DNA of 64,000 nucleotides from Rossellomorea pakistanensis (GCF_016908495.1 NZ_JAFBDZ010000003.1:682001-746000), one strand, 5' to 3'; counted from the first letter of the stretch, positions 1 to 10,331 are shown. Made by a program: numbers and translations. Notes: generated by a model not told the origin, from the letters alone.

Positions 1-588
1 ATAGCGGGAACACCTGAATTTGGTGGGGATTATCCAGCGATCGTTCCACTACTTCCATCTGGAGAGAAGACATCAACACCTCACTTAACATGGACAGATC
101 AACGCTATAAACAAGGAGATACGGTGATCTTAGAATTAGCTGGATGCTACAAGCGCTATCATTCACCACTAGCTAGAACGGTGAATATCGGTCAGCCTTC
201 CGACAAAATACAAACGCTTTCAAATATTGTTGTGGAAGGGTTGAATGCTTGTCTTGACATGATTAAACCTGGTATCGCGTGTGAAGAAATTGAAGAAACT
301 TGGAGAAAAACAATCGAGAAAAGCGGCATTATAAAAGAACATCGACTCGGTTATGCAATGGGCCTAAATTATCCACCTGATTGGGGTGAGCATACTGCTA
401 GTATCCGTAAAGGAGATAAAACCATTCTCAAACCAAATATGACATTCCATCTAATACCAGGTATTTGGTTAGATCAGTATGGATTTGAAGCAAGTGAATC
501 ATTCCGAGTAACGGAAACGGGATGTGAAACATTTGCAACACTCCCAAGACAGATGTTCATCAAAGATGGAGTCCTGACAAAAAATTAG
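1..588 (+). CDS. M24-family ectoine hydrolase-like protein (DoeA/EutD), 5' part missing
   Basis: The frame is open from base 1, so the start lies upstream of the window; 195 C-terminal residues are present. The segment PHLTWTD followed by GDTVILELAG, and the later GLNYPPDWGEHTASIR and MTFHLIPGIW blocks, match the C-terminal half of the M24 (creatinase/Xaa-Pro peptidase fold) enzymes DoeA/EutD, which open the ectoine ring to N-acetyl-diaminobutyrate. It is the first visible gene of a co-directional run ending in a BCCT transporter, which supports the assignment. A related M24 dipeptidase cannot be excluded because the N-terminal half is not visible. Confidence 0.75.
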   Translation: MAGTPEFGGDYPAIVPLLPSGEKTSTPHLTWTDQRYKQGDTVILELAGCYKRYHSPLARTVNIGQPSDKIQTLSNIVVEGLNACLDMIKPGIACEEIEETWRKTIEKSGIIKEHRLGYAMGLNYPPDWGEHTASIRKGDKTILKPNMTFHLIPGIWLDQYGFEASESFRVTETGCETFATLPRQMFIKDGVLTKN

Positions 589-615
589 AAACATTAAAGG
601 AGGTGAAGAAGGAAA

Positions 616-1620
616 GTGATTATATTTACAGAGCAAGATCTCAAACAACATGTCCGATTAAATCAAGAAGCGATCCCCATTATCGAAGAAGCATTTACAA
701 AGCTAGCAAATAATGAAGTAGAGATGCCGCCGATTATGAGAGTGGATGTTCATGATCAAAATGGAGAAGTGGACGTAAAAACTGCATATGTAAAAGGCAA
801 AGATATGTTTGCAATAAAAGTATCTTCCGGATTCTTTAATAATTTTAAGCTGGGACTTCCAAGCGGGAACGGACTAATGATGTTGATTAGTACTCAAACC
901 GGCATTCCACAGGCACTTCTTTTAGATAATGGTTATTTAACCGAAGTTAGAACCGCAGTGGCTGGAGCAATTGCTGCAAAATACCTTTCAAGGGAAGACA
1001 GTGAGACCGTTGGGGTACTTGGAGCAGGGAGTCAAGCACGATTTCAGGTAAGAGCATTAAAGCTTGTGCGTGATGTCAAGAAGGTACTTGTTTATTCGCG
1101 TTCAACTGATCGCGCAAAAAAATATGCAGCAGAAATGAAGGCGGAAACGGGCATTGAAGTCGAAGTAATCGATTGTGCGGAACAAGTTGTTCGAAGCAGT
1201 GATTTAGTTATAACCACAACACCTTCAAAGGAGCCGATTATTAAAGCGGAATGGCTTCATCCTGGTCTTCATATTACAGCAATGGGATCGGATGCTGAAC
1301 ATAAGCAGGAATTGGAAACGGAAATATTAGTCCGAGCAGATATGCTTGTCTGTGACACGATTAAGCAATGTGCTAGATTAGGAGAATTACATCATGCCCT
1401 TGACAGTGGAGTTTTGACAAACGATTCAACCATTGTTGAGCTTGGTCAACTAACATCTAAGGAACTGACAGGTCGTGAAAATGAAGAACAAATAACGGTT
1501 TGTGATTTAACGGGAACGGGTGTGCAAGATACAGCAATTGCGTTGTTTGCATATAACGAGATGTTGAAACGAAATTTAGGTCAACAAGTTGAAAATAAAA
1601 CAGTATCATTAAAAAACTAA
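616..1620 (+). CDS. ornithine cyclodeaminase/mu-crystallin family protein (EutC-like)
   Basis: 334 residues, GTG start preceded by AGGAGGTGAAG. A Rossmann motif GVLGAGSQARFQ lies at about residues 133-144 and the family lysine is probably Lys68 (AIKVSSGF). The family includes ornithine cyclodeaminase, alanine dehydrogenase (archaeal type) and EutC of the rhizobial ectoine/hydroxyectoine cluster. It begins 27 bases after the DoeA/EutD-like gene, so it is probably co-transcribed. In known clusters EutC works with EutB, a threonine-dehydratase-like PLP enzyme; here the following gene is a different PLP family. The family is certain, the substrate is inferred from context. Confidence 0.8.
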   Translation: MIIFTEQDLKQHVRLNQEAIPIIEEAFTKLANNEVEMPPIMRVDVHDQNGEVDVKTAYVKGKDMFAIKVSSGFFNNFKLGLPSGNGLMMLISTQTGIPQALLLDNGYLTEVRTAVAGAIAAKYLSREDSETVGVLGAGSQARFQVRALKLVRDVKKVLVYSRSTDRAKKYAAEMKAETGIEVEVIDCAEQVVRSSDLVITTTPSKEPIIKAEWLHPGLHITAMGSDAEHKQELETEILVRADMLVCDTIKQCARLGELHHALDSGVLTNDSTIVELGQLTSKELTGRENEEQITVCDLTGTGVQDTAIALFAYNEMLKRNLGQQVENKTVSLKN

Positions 1621-1634
1621 TAAGGAGTGTTCAT

Positions 1635-2834
1635 ATGACAAACAAAAACATTCAGGTAGGTACGAAATCAGTATGGGCAGGGGAAAAAGAATATCTAGTG
1701 CATGGTGCAACGCAAGTGCCGGTCGTTCTAAGTGTAGCTTATGGCTACGATGATATGGATGAGTGGTATGATGTAGCGATTGGCAAGAAGAAAGGCCATA
1801 TTTATGGACGAAATACAAATCCGACTGTTCAAGCTTTTGAGGATAAAGTGAAAATTCTTGAAGGTGCAGAAGCCGCAACAAGCTTCTCAACGGGAATGGC
1901 TGCGATAAGCAATACACTATCTACATTTCTATTACCAGGTGATCGAATTGTCTCCATTAAAGATACTTACGGTGGCACGAACAAAATCTTTACAGAATTC
2001 CTCCCTCGCCAGCAGATTAATGTGGTTCTTTGTGAAACGGGCAATCATGAGCAAATTGAAGCAGAAGTAGCAAAAGGCTGCAAAATTTTATACTTGGAAA
2101 CACCAACTAATCCAACAGTCAAAATAACGGACATTGAGCGAATGGCAAAAGCTGGCCGAGATGCAGGTGCGCTGGTCATTGTAGATAATACTTTTGGTAC
2201 ACCGATTAACCAAAACCCACTGTCATTAGGAGTAGATTTAGTGCTTCATAGTGCAACAAAATTTCTTGGTGGGCACGCAGATGCATTAGGCGGTGTTGTG
2301 TGCGGATCTCATGAACTTGTAGAAAAAATTTATCATTACCGTGAAATTAACGGGGCAACAATGGATCCAATGGCTGCTTACTTAACATTACGTGGAATGA
2401 AAACCCTCCATCTTCGTGTACGTCAGCAAAGTGCTAATGCAATGGCCCTTGCTGAGTATTTACAAACAAAAGATTTAGTTGAAGGTGTGTACTACCCAGG
2501 GCTTAAAACACATCCACATCACGACATTGCGAAAAAGCAGATGAAAGATTTCGGTGGAATGCTCAGTTTTGCTGTAAAAGGCGGAGTAGACACAGTAAGA
2601 GAACTTTTACCAAGATTACAATTTGCAAACCGTGCTGCTAATCTAGGTGCTGTAGAAACAACAGTAGGGCCTGCTCGTACAACAAGTCATGTTGAATGTA
2701 CACCAGAAGAGCGTGCAGCAATGGGGATTCCTGAAGGGCTTATTCGCGTATCCTGTGGAATTGAAGATATTGAAGATCTAATTGCGGATTTTGAGCAGGC
2801 ATTCAATCATGTAGAAAGTGCTTTGCAAGTATAA
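1635..2834 (+). CDS. Cys/Met-metabolism PLP-dependent enzyme (cystathionine gamma-lyase/synthase fold)
   Basis: 399 residues, ATG start with TAAGGAGTG upstream. PLP-binding features of the trans-sulfuration family are visible: YGR at 57-59, VDNTFGTP at 183-190 and the Schiff-base lysine Lys209 in HSATKFLGGH. The C-terminal SCGIEDIEDLIADFEQA block is also standard for the family. Members catalyse beta- or gamma-elimination or replacement on amino acids. Sitting between an EutC-like protein and an M20 deacylase it may act on diaminobutyrate or a hydroxylated derivative, in the place of EutB; this is inference. An ordinary cystathionine/methionine gamma-lyase is the alternative. Confidence 0.85.
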   Translation: MTNKNIQVGTKSVWAGEKEYLVHGATQVPVVLSVAYGYDDMDEWYDVAIGKKKGHIYGRNTNPTVQAFEDKVKILEGAEAATSFSTGMAAISNTLSTFLLPGDRIVSIKDTYGGTNKIFTEFLPRQQINVVLCETGNHEQIEAEVAKGCKILYLETPTNPTVKITDIERMAKAGRDAGALVIVDNTFGTPINQNPLSLGVDLVLHSATKFLGGHADALGGVVCGSHELVEKIYHYREINGATMDPMAAYLTLRGMKTLHLRVRQQSANAMALAEYLQTKDLVEGVYYPGLKTHPHHDIAKKQMKDFGGMLSFAVKGGVDTVRELLPRLQFANRAANLGAVETTVGPARTTSHVECTPEERAAMGIPEGLIRVSCGIEDIEDLIADFEQAFNHVESALQV

Positions 2835-2867
2835 AGGCAACTTGATTCAAAATGAGGTGAGTAATGA

Positions 2868-4115
2868 ATGAAAAGCGATCATCCTTTTGTTGAAAGAGTA
2901 AACAACTTATATGACCAATTGATTGAATGGAGAAGAAGATTTCACCAACTTCCCGAACTCAGCTTTCAAGAGTTCGGGACCTCCCAATTTATTGCTGAAA
3001 CGTTACAAATGATAGATGGAATGAAAGTAGAAAGAGGGATTGGTGTAGAAACAAGTGTTGTCGGTACCTTTAGTACAGGAGAAGGTCCTACTATTGCGAT
3101 AAGAGCTGACATGGATGCACTCCCGATTACAGAAGAAAATAAGTCAAATTATAGCTCAAAAAATGAAGGTGTCATGCATGCTTGTGGTCATGATGCACAC
3201 ACAGCGATTTTACTAGGTGTTGCAACGATACTGGCTGATGTTATTAAAAAGGGTAAACTAAAAGGTACAGTCAAATTTGTATTTCAGCCTGCAGAAGAAA
3301 GTACAGATGAAAACGGACTTTCTGGAGCTCCTTATATGGTGAAAGCAGGGGTTTATGACAAGGTAGATGCTGCGATTTCCCTTCATATGTGTCCTTGGCT
3401 ACCTGTAGGTGAACTACAGATAAGTGATGGATATAGTATGGCAAATGTTGATGTATTTGAGGGTAAAATTTATGGAACAGGTGGCCACGGAGCATATCCT
3501 GAACTTGGGACAGATCCCATATGGATGCTTGGACCAGTCATGCAAGCGCTGAACGGTATTGTCTCACGCAAAGTATCCGCATTAGATGCAGCAGTTGTCA
3601 GTATAGGTCAAGTACATGCTGGGACGGCCAATAATATTATACCTACGGAAGTGACGATTTCAGGTACAATGCGCAGTTATTCACCTGAAGTTCGGGATTT
3701 ATTAGCATCAGAATTAAAGAAAGCGTTTTCAATAGTTGAACATTTAGATGGTCGTTATTCTCTTACAGTCGAAAGAGGTGAGCCGGCTTTGAATAATAGT
3801 GTAATGGTCAATCATTGGTTTAGAGAAACAATTACTGAGCTATTTCCTGAAATTCAGATTACTCATTCTCCATTCGGAATGGGCGGAGAAGACTTTGGTT
3901 ATGTGACACAGGAACTTCCTGGTTCCATGTTCTTTCTAGGGTGTAAACAAAAAGACGGAATTCAAAGGGATTTACACACACCGAATTTTGATATTGACGA
4001 AACTTGTTTACCAATAGGGACAGCCATTCTCGCTCATTCAGCTATTAAGTTATTAAAAGGTGAGGTTAAATTACCAATCAATCAAAATATGGAGGTGCAA
4101 ACACATGGCGCATAA
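2868..4115 (+). CDS. M20 amidohydrolase (DoeB/EutE-like N-acyl-amino-acid deacylase)
   Basis: 415 residues, ATG start after a GAGGTGAGTA site. The metal-binding motifs of the M20D family are present: ADMDALP at 80-86, HACGHDAH at 104-111, PAEES near 144 and GMGGEDFGY near the C-terminus. The family removes acyl groups from amino acids; in ectoine degradation the DoeB enzyme takes the acetyl group off N-alpha-acetyl-diaminobutyrate. The position after the hydrolase and before dehydrogenases fits this step. The 3' end overlaps the next start by 11 bases, so translation is probably coupled. Confidence 0.85.
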   Translation: MKSDHPFVERVNNLYDQLIEWRRRFHQLPELSFQEFGTSQFIAETLQMIDGMKVERGIGVETSVVGTFSTGEGPTIAIRADMDALPITEENKSNYSSKNEGVMHACGHDAHTAILLGVATILADVIKKGKLKGTVKFVFQPAEESTDENGLSGAPYMVKAGVYDKVDAAISLHMCPWLPVGELQISDGYSMANVDVFEGKIYGTGGHGAYPELGTDPIWMLGPVMQALNGIVSRKVSALDAAVVSIGQVHAGTANNIIPTEVTISGTMRSYSPEVRDLLASELKKAFSIVEHLDGRYSLTVERGEPALNNSVMVNHWFRETITELFPEIQITHSPFGMGGEDFGYVTQELPGSMFFLGCKQKDGIQRDLHTPNFDIDETCLPIGTAILAHSAIKLLKGEVKLPINQNMEVQTHGA

Positions 4116-5160
4116 ACTTGCATTTATTGGTTTTGGTGTAGTAGGTCAAGGACTAGCCGAAATCTTACGGAATAAAAAAGTAGCTTTAAAACATGAGGAA
4201 GGCTTTGAAGGAGAAATTGTTGCGATTTCAGATCTGATGAAAGGCTCGATCTATCATCCCAACGGACTTGACATCACTACAGCTCTTCAAGTATTAAAGG
4301 AAACTGGCAATCTAGAAAACTATCCAAATTCTCCAGGGCTTATAACTGGATGGGATAGTCTAAAAACAATCCGTGAAACAAATGCAGATACGATTATTGA
4401 GGTATCTTATACTGATGTAAATACTGGCCAACCAGCTATTGATCATTGTAAAGCCGCATTCGAAAGTGGAAAAAATGTTGTCATGACAAATAAAGGACCT
4501 GTCGCACTTGCTTACAAAGAGCTTTCTGAAATTGCCAATAAACATGGTGTTTACTGGGGATTTGAGGGAACTGTTATGAGCGGAACACCCGCATTACGAA
4601 TGCCAATCGTTACATTAGCAGGTAATGATATTACCGAAATACGAGGTATCTTAAATGGGACAACTAACTATATCCTAACCCAAATGGAGGCTGAAGGTGT
4701 TTCCTATGAAAGTGCATTGAAAGAGGCACAGGAGCTTGGATTTGCTGAGGCAGATCCTACAAGTGATGTAGAAGGGTTTGATGCAAGATACAAAATTGTG
4801 ATTTTAGCAAACTATGTCCTGAAGGTACCTCTGGCTGTTGATGAGGTGTCTTGCGAAGGGATTACAGGTATTACTTTAAAAGATATCGAAGAAGCAAAAG
4901 CAGAAGGAATGCGTTGGAAACTGTTAGCGAAAGTACGAAAAGAAAATGGCAATGTTATCGCCTCCATTGCACCTGAAAAAATTAAAGTTACAGATCTGCT
5001 TGCCTCAATCAATGGGGCTACTAACGCAATCACTTATGAATGTGATTTATTAGGAACTGTGACATTAAGCGGTGCAGGTGCGGGAAAAGTTGAAACGGGA
5101 TTCTCCCTCTTAATTGATTTAATTAACATTGATCGTGAAAGACAATTCGCTAAAATCTAA
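4105..5160 (+). CDS. homoserine dehydrogenase-like oxidoreductase without ACT domain
   Basis: 351 residues. I place the start at the ATG 14 bases after GGAGGT (4091-4096), inside the end of the preceding gene; an upstream in-frame ATG lacks a ribosome site. GFGVVGQG at 9-16 is the NAD(P) loop and MTNKGPVA, GTVMSGTP and GILNGTTNYIL are homoserine dehydrogenase family blocks. The C-terminal ACT domain of biosynthetic Hom is absent. The enzyme interconverts aspartate semialdehyde and homoserine; aspartate semialdehyde is the expected product of diaminobutyrate catabolism, so a catabolic role is plausible. It is not next to thrC/thrB, which argues against the biosynthetic gene. Confidence 0.8.
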   Translation: MAHKLAFIGFGVVGQGLAEILRNKKVALKHEEGFEGEIVAISDLMKGSIYHPNGLDITTALQVLKETGNLENYPNSPGLITGWDSLKTIRETNADTIIEVSYTDVNTGQPAIDHCKAAFESGKNVVMTNKGPVALAYKELSEIANKHGVYWGFEGTVMSGTPALRMPIVTLAGNDITEIRGILNGTTNYILTQMEAEGVSYESALKEAQELGFAEADPTSDVEGFDARYKIVILANYVLKVPLAVDEVSCEGITGITLKDIEEAKAEGMRWKLLAKVRKENGNVIASIAPEKIKVTDLLASINGATNAITYECDLLGTVTLSGAGAGKVETGFSLLIDLINIDRERQFAKI

Positions 5161-5179
5161 TGGGAAAGGCGGTAGTGTA

Positions 5180-6622
5180 ATGACAACTCAACTTACAGGT
5201 CAAAAGATGTTTCTTGCAGGTAATTGGGTGAAATGTGATCGAATGATCGAAGTACGTGATCCACAAGATAACAGCATAATTGATACTGTGCCTGCTGCTT
5301 CAGAAGATCACATGTTGAAAGCTATTGAAGAAGCGAAGGCTGGAGCTGAAATTGCTGCATCAATGCCTGTTCATCAACGAATGAAAATTGTGAATGTGGC
5401 TGCTGACTATATTGAAGTACACTCAGAAAAGTATGCGCGAACGATTGCTAGTGAAGGTAGTAAAACCATTCGTGAAGCACGAAAAGAAGTAGCAAGATGT
5501 GTAGAAACTCTTCGTATTAGTGCAGAAGAGGCACGACGAATTCACGGTGAGACAATTCCTTTTGATCAAATGCCGGGGAGTGAGCATCGAGTGGGGTATT
5601 TTTATCGGTTTCCGATCGGCATAATTGGTGCTATAACCCCCTTTAATGATCCACTTAATCTTGTGGCGCATAAAGTAGGACCAGCTATTGCTTCAGGAAA
5701 TGCAATTATTGTAAAGCCCGCAACTGTTACCCCGCTTAGTGCCCTTCTGTTAGCAGAAGCCTTTGCACAAGCGGGACTGCCTCCTAAAGTGTTATCAGTG
5801 ATAACAGGATACGGAAGTGAGATCGGCGATGTATTGGTTTCTCATCCAGCCGTTCGAATGGTTACTTTTACAGGAGGAGTAGATGCCGGAGAGGAAATAT
5901 CACGTAAAGCCGGTTTGAAAAAAATTAGTATGGAACTCGGTTCTAATTCTCCTGTTATCATACTAGAAGATGCCGATTTAGAAGATGCTGTCGAGTCAAC
6001 TGCCTCTGGTGCCTTTTGGGCAGCAGGACAAAATTGCTTAGGTGTTCAACGTGTTTATATCCAAGAAAGCATTATGACGAATTTCGAGAAAGCATTTGTA
6101 GAACGTACCAATCAATATCGTGTTGGTGATAAACAATCAGAGCATATCGATATGGGACCACTTATTTCTGAAAAAGAAGCGATTCGTGTAGAGGATTTAG
6201 TAAACGAGGCAATCGAAAACGGGGCTTTATTATTAGCAGGGGGAGAGCGTGATGGTGCCTTTTATTCACCAACTGTATTAGCGAATGTTCCAACAGATTG
6301 CACCATATCCAAAGAGGAGATCTTCGGACCGGTTGTTCTCCTTTACCCAGTTTCTGATCTTGACGAAGCTATCCAACAATCAAATGATGTAAATTATGGT
6401 TTACAAGCTGGTATTTTTACTAAAGATATAGAAAAAGCTCACAAAGCTATTGCGAAGATGGATGTGGGTGGGATTATGATTAATGACAGCAGTGACTACC
6501 GAATTGATGCGATGCCGTTCGGTGGAGTCAAGAAGTCAGGGCTGGGACGCGAAGGAATCAAGTTTTCGGTACAGGAAATGACAGAGCCGAAAGTAGTATG
6601 TTTTAAATTATCTACCCATTAA
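5180..6622 (+). CDS. NAD(P)-dependent aldehyde dehydrogenase, probable semialdehyde dehydrogenase
   Basis: 480 residues; the ATG at 5180 follows GGAAAGGCGG at normal spacing, 19 bases after the previous stop. Catalytic residues of the ALDH superfamily are visible: Asn156 (PFND), Glu252 (MELGSN) and Cys286 (GQNCLG). In the Halomonas ectoine pathway DoeC oxidises aspartate semialdehyde to aspartate; this protein is the natural candidate for that step here. The ELGSN variant rather than ELGGK is typical of semialdehyde, lactaldehyde or phosphonoacetaldehyde type members, so substrate remains open. Confidence 0.85.
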   Translation: MTTQLTGQKMFLAGNWVKCDRMIEVRDPQDNSIIDTVPAASEDHMLKAIEEAKAGAEIAASMPVHQRMKIVNVAADYIEVHSEKYARTIASEGSKTIREARKEVARCVETLRISAEEARRIHGETIPFDQMPGSEHRVGYFYRFPIGIIGAITPFNDPLNLVAHKVGPAIASGNAIIVKPATVTPLSALLLAEAFAQAGLPPKVLSVITGYGSEIGDVLVSHPAVRMVTFTGGVDAGEEISRKAGLKKISMELGSNSPVIILEDADLEDAVESTASGAFWAAGQNCLGVQRVYIQESIMTNFEKAFVERTNQYRVGDKQSEHIDMGPLISEKEAIRVEDLVNEAIENGALLLAGGERDGAFYSPTVLANVPTDCTISKEEIFGPVVLLYPVSDLDEAIQQSNDVNYGLQAGIFTKDIEKAHKAIAKMDVGGIMINDSSDYRIDAMPFGGVKKSGLGREGIKFSVQEMTEPKVVCFKLSTH

Positions 6623-6793
6623 ATCTTATCAACAATTGTAAATCTGAAAGGGAAGATGTAACTTATAGCATATTCCCTTTTAATTTCTTTGTAAGTATCT
6701 GAATTTTCAATCACGAAAACAATACATCCGATATTCCATTTATTTATTCGAAAAAGATTCTTTCTAGAAAAAATCAGATAAAGGGTGGTTGAT

Positions 6794-8350
6794 TTGAGGA
6801 AAAACATAGAACGTGTATCTTATAACAATCCGGTTTTTAAGGTATCGGCCATTGTCGTTGTCCTTTTTGCGGCCTGGGGAGCTCTTTCTCCTGAGAGTCT
6901 TTCGAAGAATGCTTCAGCTGTTTCTGGTTTTATCAATGATTCATTTGGCTGGTTTTACTTAGCTTCTGTCGCGTGTTTTGTTGGGTTTTGTTTATTTTTG
7001 GCGTTTAGTAAGTATGGGAATATTAAACTTGGACCAGAACATGAAAAACCTGAGTTTTCATTTTTTGCCTGGATCAGCATGTTGTTTGCCGCAGGATTTG
7101 GTGCTGGAATTGTCTTTTGGGGGGTAGCCGAGCCGTTAACTCATTTTGCCAATCCACCTTTAGATGGGATTGAGCCTCAATCTGCTGAAGCTGCACGTGT
7201 AGCGATGCGTTATTCCTTTTTTAATTGGGGGTTCCATCAATGGTCTGTGTTTACAATTGTTGGTTTAGCCCTAGCTTATTTTCAATTCCGGAAAAAACGT
7301 AAATTGCTAGTGAGTGAAACACTTAGTGAAGTGAACATTAAGAAAAGGAGTATAAAAAAGACAATTAACATTCTTGCTATCATTGCAACCGTTACAGGGG
7401 TTGCTACGTCGATGGGAATGGGCGTTTTACAAATTGATGCAGGACTAAGTTATGTATTTTCGATACCAGACAATACATGGATGCCATTAGCGATTATTGG
7501 CATAATGTTTGTACTTTATATGATATCAGCAATAACCGGAGTCAATAGAGGTATAAAATTTTTAAGTAATACAAATATGGTACTAGTGATCGGGTTCATG
7601 CTATTTTTCCTTTTTAAAGGTCCGACAGTTTTTATTTTAGAGAGCTTTGTATTGGCAGTTGGCGATTACCTTCAACACTTTCTTGAAATGAGCTTTTTCT
7701 TGACACCTTACACAGGTGATAAATGGGTACATAACTGGACAGTTTTCTATTGGGCATGGGTCATTACATGGTCACCGTTCGTGGGATCGTTTGTTGCTAG
7801 GATATCCAGGGGAAGAACCATTCGAGAATTTGTCATTGGGGTTTTAATCATCCCACCAGTAATTGCATTTATATGGATGGCCATTTTTGGTGGAACAGGA
7901 CTATATATGGATTTATTCCAAAATACAGCGCTTTCTGATGCGGTTTCAAAGGATGTAGCAACGGCTATATTTGTTTTTTTACAACAATTCCCATTATACG
8001 GTATTCTATCTGTGTTAATGCTTGTACTTATTATGATTTTTCTTATCACATCCGTAGATTCTACGGTCTACGTTCTTGGAATAATGTCATCAGGTGGAAA
8101 TGAAAATCCGTCCATTTCTGTAAAAGCGGTTTGGGGAGTGTTAATAGCAGCTATTACCGCTGTTTTAATAGTAAGTAGTGGATTAGAAGGGGTACAATCA
8201 ATTGCATTAATTGCCGCACTTCCATTTACGATAATATTGATCTTGATAAGTATATCGTTATTTAAATCTTTATATACCGAAAAAAAGAACGCCACAAAAG
8301 ATCTTAATCAAGAATTTAATCAAGTTCAATTACACAGGAAAGTGGAATAA
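6794..8350 (+). CDS. BCCT-family betaine/ectoine-type transporter
   Basis: 518 residues from the TTG at 6794, chosen because AAGGGTGG (6782-6788) sits at good distance; an overlapping GTG at 6785 lies inside that site. About 12 membrane segments are seen. GAGIVFWGVAEPLTHF near residue 105 and the WSPFVGSFVARISRGRTIREF region are BCCT signatures. BCCT carriers import glycine betaine, choline, carnitine or ectoines with Na+ or H+. As the last gene of the catabolic run, 170 bases after the dehydrogenase, it is likely the substrate importer, possibly from its own promoter. Confidence 0.9.
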   Translation: MRKNIERVSYNNPVFKVSAIVVVLFAAWGALSPESLSKNASAVSGFINDSFGWFYLASVACFVGFCLFLAFSKYGNIKLGPEHEKPEFSFFAWISMLFAAGFGAGIVFWGVAEPLTHFANPPLDGIEPQSAEAARVAMRYSFFNWGFHQWSVFTIVGLALAYFQFRKKRKLLVSETLSEVNIKKRSIKKTINILAIIATVTGVATSMGMGVLQIDAGLSYVFSIPDNTWMPLAIIGIMFVLYMISAITGVNRGIKFLSNTNMVLVIGFMLFFLFKGPTVFILESFVLAVGDYLQHFLEMSFFLTPYTGDKWVHNWTVFYWAWVITWSPFVGSFVARISRGRTIREFVIGVLIIPPVIAFIWMAIFGGTGLYMDLFQNTALSDAVSKDVATAIFVFLQQFPLYGILSVLMLVLIMIFLITSVDSTVYVLGIMSSGGNENPSISVKAVWGVLIAAITAVLIVSSGLEGVQSIALIAALPFTIILILISISLFKSLYTEKKNATKDLNQEFNQVQLHRKVE

Positions 8351-8401
8351 TTTAAAAAATTTTAATGGAAGTGAATGGTCTCCAGCCTATGTAATGTAAA
8401 G

Positions 8402-8463
8402 GAATACTACAAACGAAAGAAAGTGAGTTCATTATTTTCTTTTTGTTTGTAGTATTCTTTTCA
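8402..8463 (+). terminator. rho-independent terminator after BCCT gene
   Basis: Long inverted repeat: GAATACTACAAAC at 8402-8414 pairs with GTTTGTAGTATTC at 8445-8457, extended inward by AAAGAAA/TTTCTTT, followed by TTTTC. It ends the catabolic operon. Confidence 0.85.
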
Positions 8464-8517
8464 TATGTGAACGATAAACTATTGGTTCTAAAGAACAAAA
8501 TAAAAGAGAAATAGAAA

Positions 8518-8548
8518 AAGAGAAACCTCGATGGATTTCTCTTTTTTC
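8518..8548. terminator. bidirectional terminator downstream of lexA
   Basis: AGAGAAA at 8518 pairs with TTTCTCT near 8538, with T-rich sequence on the right and A-rich sequence on the left, so it can stop lexA transcripts from the minus strand. Confidence 0.7.
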
Positions 8549-8549
8549 C

Positions 8550-9170
8550 TTAATGGACCATTCTATATACTCCAATGACTTTTCCTAAAATTGATACATT
8601 ACGAAGGATGATAGGTTCCATCGAAGAGTTCTCTGGTTGTAAGCGGACAAAGTCTCGCTCTTTAAAGAAACGTTTAACAGTAGCCTCGTCATCGTCTGTC
8701 ATTGCGACGACAATGTCTCCATTATTAGCCGTCTGCTGCTGTTTCACAATAACGAGATCTCCATCGAGGATTCCTGCCTCAATCATACTATCTCCCATAA
8801 TTTCCAACATGAATATTTGTTCATCTGAAGGTGCTAATCTTTCAGGTAGCGGGAAGAACTCTTCTACATTTTCTACTGCTGTGATAGGCTGCCCAGCTGT
8901 AACTTTACCGATCAATGGGACGTTCACAACATTTTGGCGTGGAATATGATCTTCTTCTAAATCTAACACTTCAATTGCTCTAGGTTTGGTTGGGTCTCTA
9001 CGAATTAGCCCCTTACTTTCTAATCTAGCTAAGTGACCATGGACAGTCGAACTGGATGCTAAACCAACAGCTTCGCCAATTTCCCGTACTGAAGGTGGAT
9101 ATCCTTTTGACTTAACTTCCTCTTTTATATACTCAAGGATATCCTGCTGCCTTTTTGATAATTTTGTCAT
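8550..9170 (-). CDS. lexA: LexA repressor of the SOS response
   Basis: 206 residues from the ATG at 9170, preceded by AGAGGTG; longer in-frame starts would run into the operator region. An N-terminal winged helix (about 1-65) is followed by the S24 self-cleavage domain: cleavage site Ala92-Gly93, Ser128 in GDSMIEAG and Lys166 in EATVKRFF. It represses DNA-damage genes and is inactivated by RecA-stimulated self-cleavage. It faces yneA across a region with three LexA boxes, so it is autoregulated, as in B. subtilis. Confidence 0.98.
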   Translation of the reverse strand: MTKLSKRQQDILEYIKEEVKSKGYPPSVREIGEAVGLASSSTVHGHLARLESKGLIRRDPTKPRAIEVLDLEEDHIPRQNVVNVPLIGKVTAGQPITAVENVEEFFPLPERLAPSDEQIFMLEIMGDSMIEAGILDGDLVIVKQQQTANNGDIVVAMTDDDEATVKRFFKERDFVRLQPENSSMEPIILRNVSILGKVIGVYRMVH

Positions 9171-9232
9171 TTTACGCACCTCTATATTCATCGATCTTAT
9201 GTTCTCATTATAGCATGTCTTTCCAGTAGATA

Positions 9233-9246
9233 CAAACATAAGTTCG
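9233..9246. promoter_or_regulatory. LexA box 1 (lexA-proximal)
   Basis: CAAACATAAGTTCG differs at one position from the Bacillus SOS box CGAAC-N4-GTTCG. It lies upstream of the lexA start, where it would control lexA itself. Confidence 0.75.
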
Positions 9247-9255
9247 AATTTTCTA

Positions 9256-9285
9256 TTGACACCAAACGAACGTTCGCATTATAAT
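9256..9285 (+). promoter_or_regulatory. SigmaA-type promoter of yneA
   Basis: TTGACA at 9256-9261 and TATAAT at 9280-9285 with an 18-base spacer. LexA box 2 lies inside the spacer, so repressor binding would block polymerase. Confidence 0.85.
9263..9276. promoter_or_regulatory. LexA box 2 (within yneA promoter)
   Basis: CAAACGAACGTTCG matches CGAAC-N4-GTTCG with one mismatch and sits between the -35 and -10 of the yneA promoter. Confidence 0.8.
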
Positions 9286-9299
9286 GAAATCATCAAATG

Positions 9300-9313
9300 C
9301 GAACAAATATTCG
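9300..9313. promoter_or_regulatory. LexA box 3 (yneA leader)
   Basis: CGAACAAATATTCG matches CGAAC-N4-GTTCG with one mismatch, just before the yneA ribosome site. Confidence 0.8.
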
Positions 9314-9330
9314 GGTGGAGGTCTTTTATT

Positions 9331-10315
<985 letters not shown>

Positions 10316-10331
10316 CGCTTGTTATTTTACA

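Noticed and set aside
6619..6807. 62-codon minus-strand open frame between the aldehyde dehydrogenase and BCCT genes
   Set aside because: No ribosome site, AT-driven composition and overlap with both neighbours; lies in a probable promoter region.
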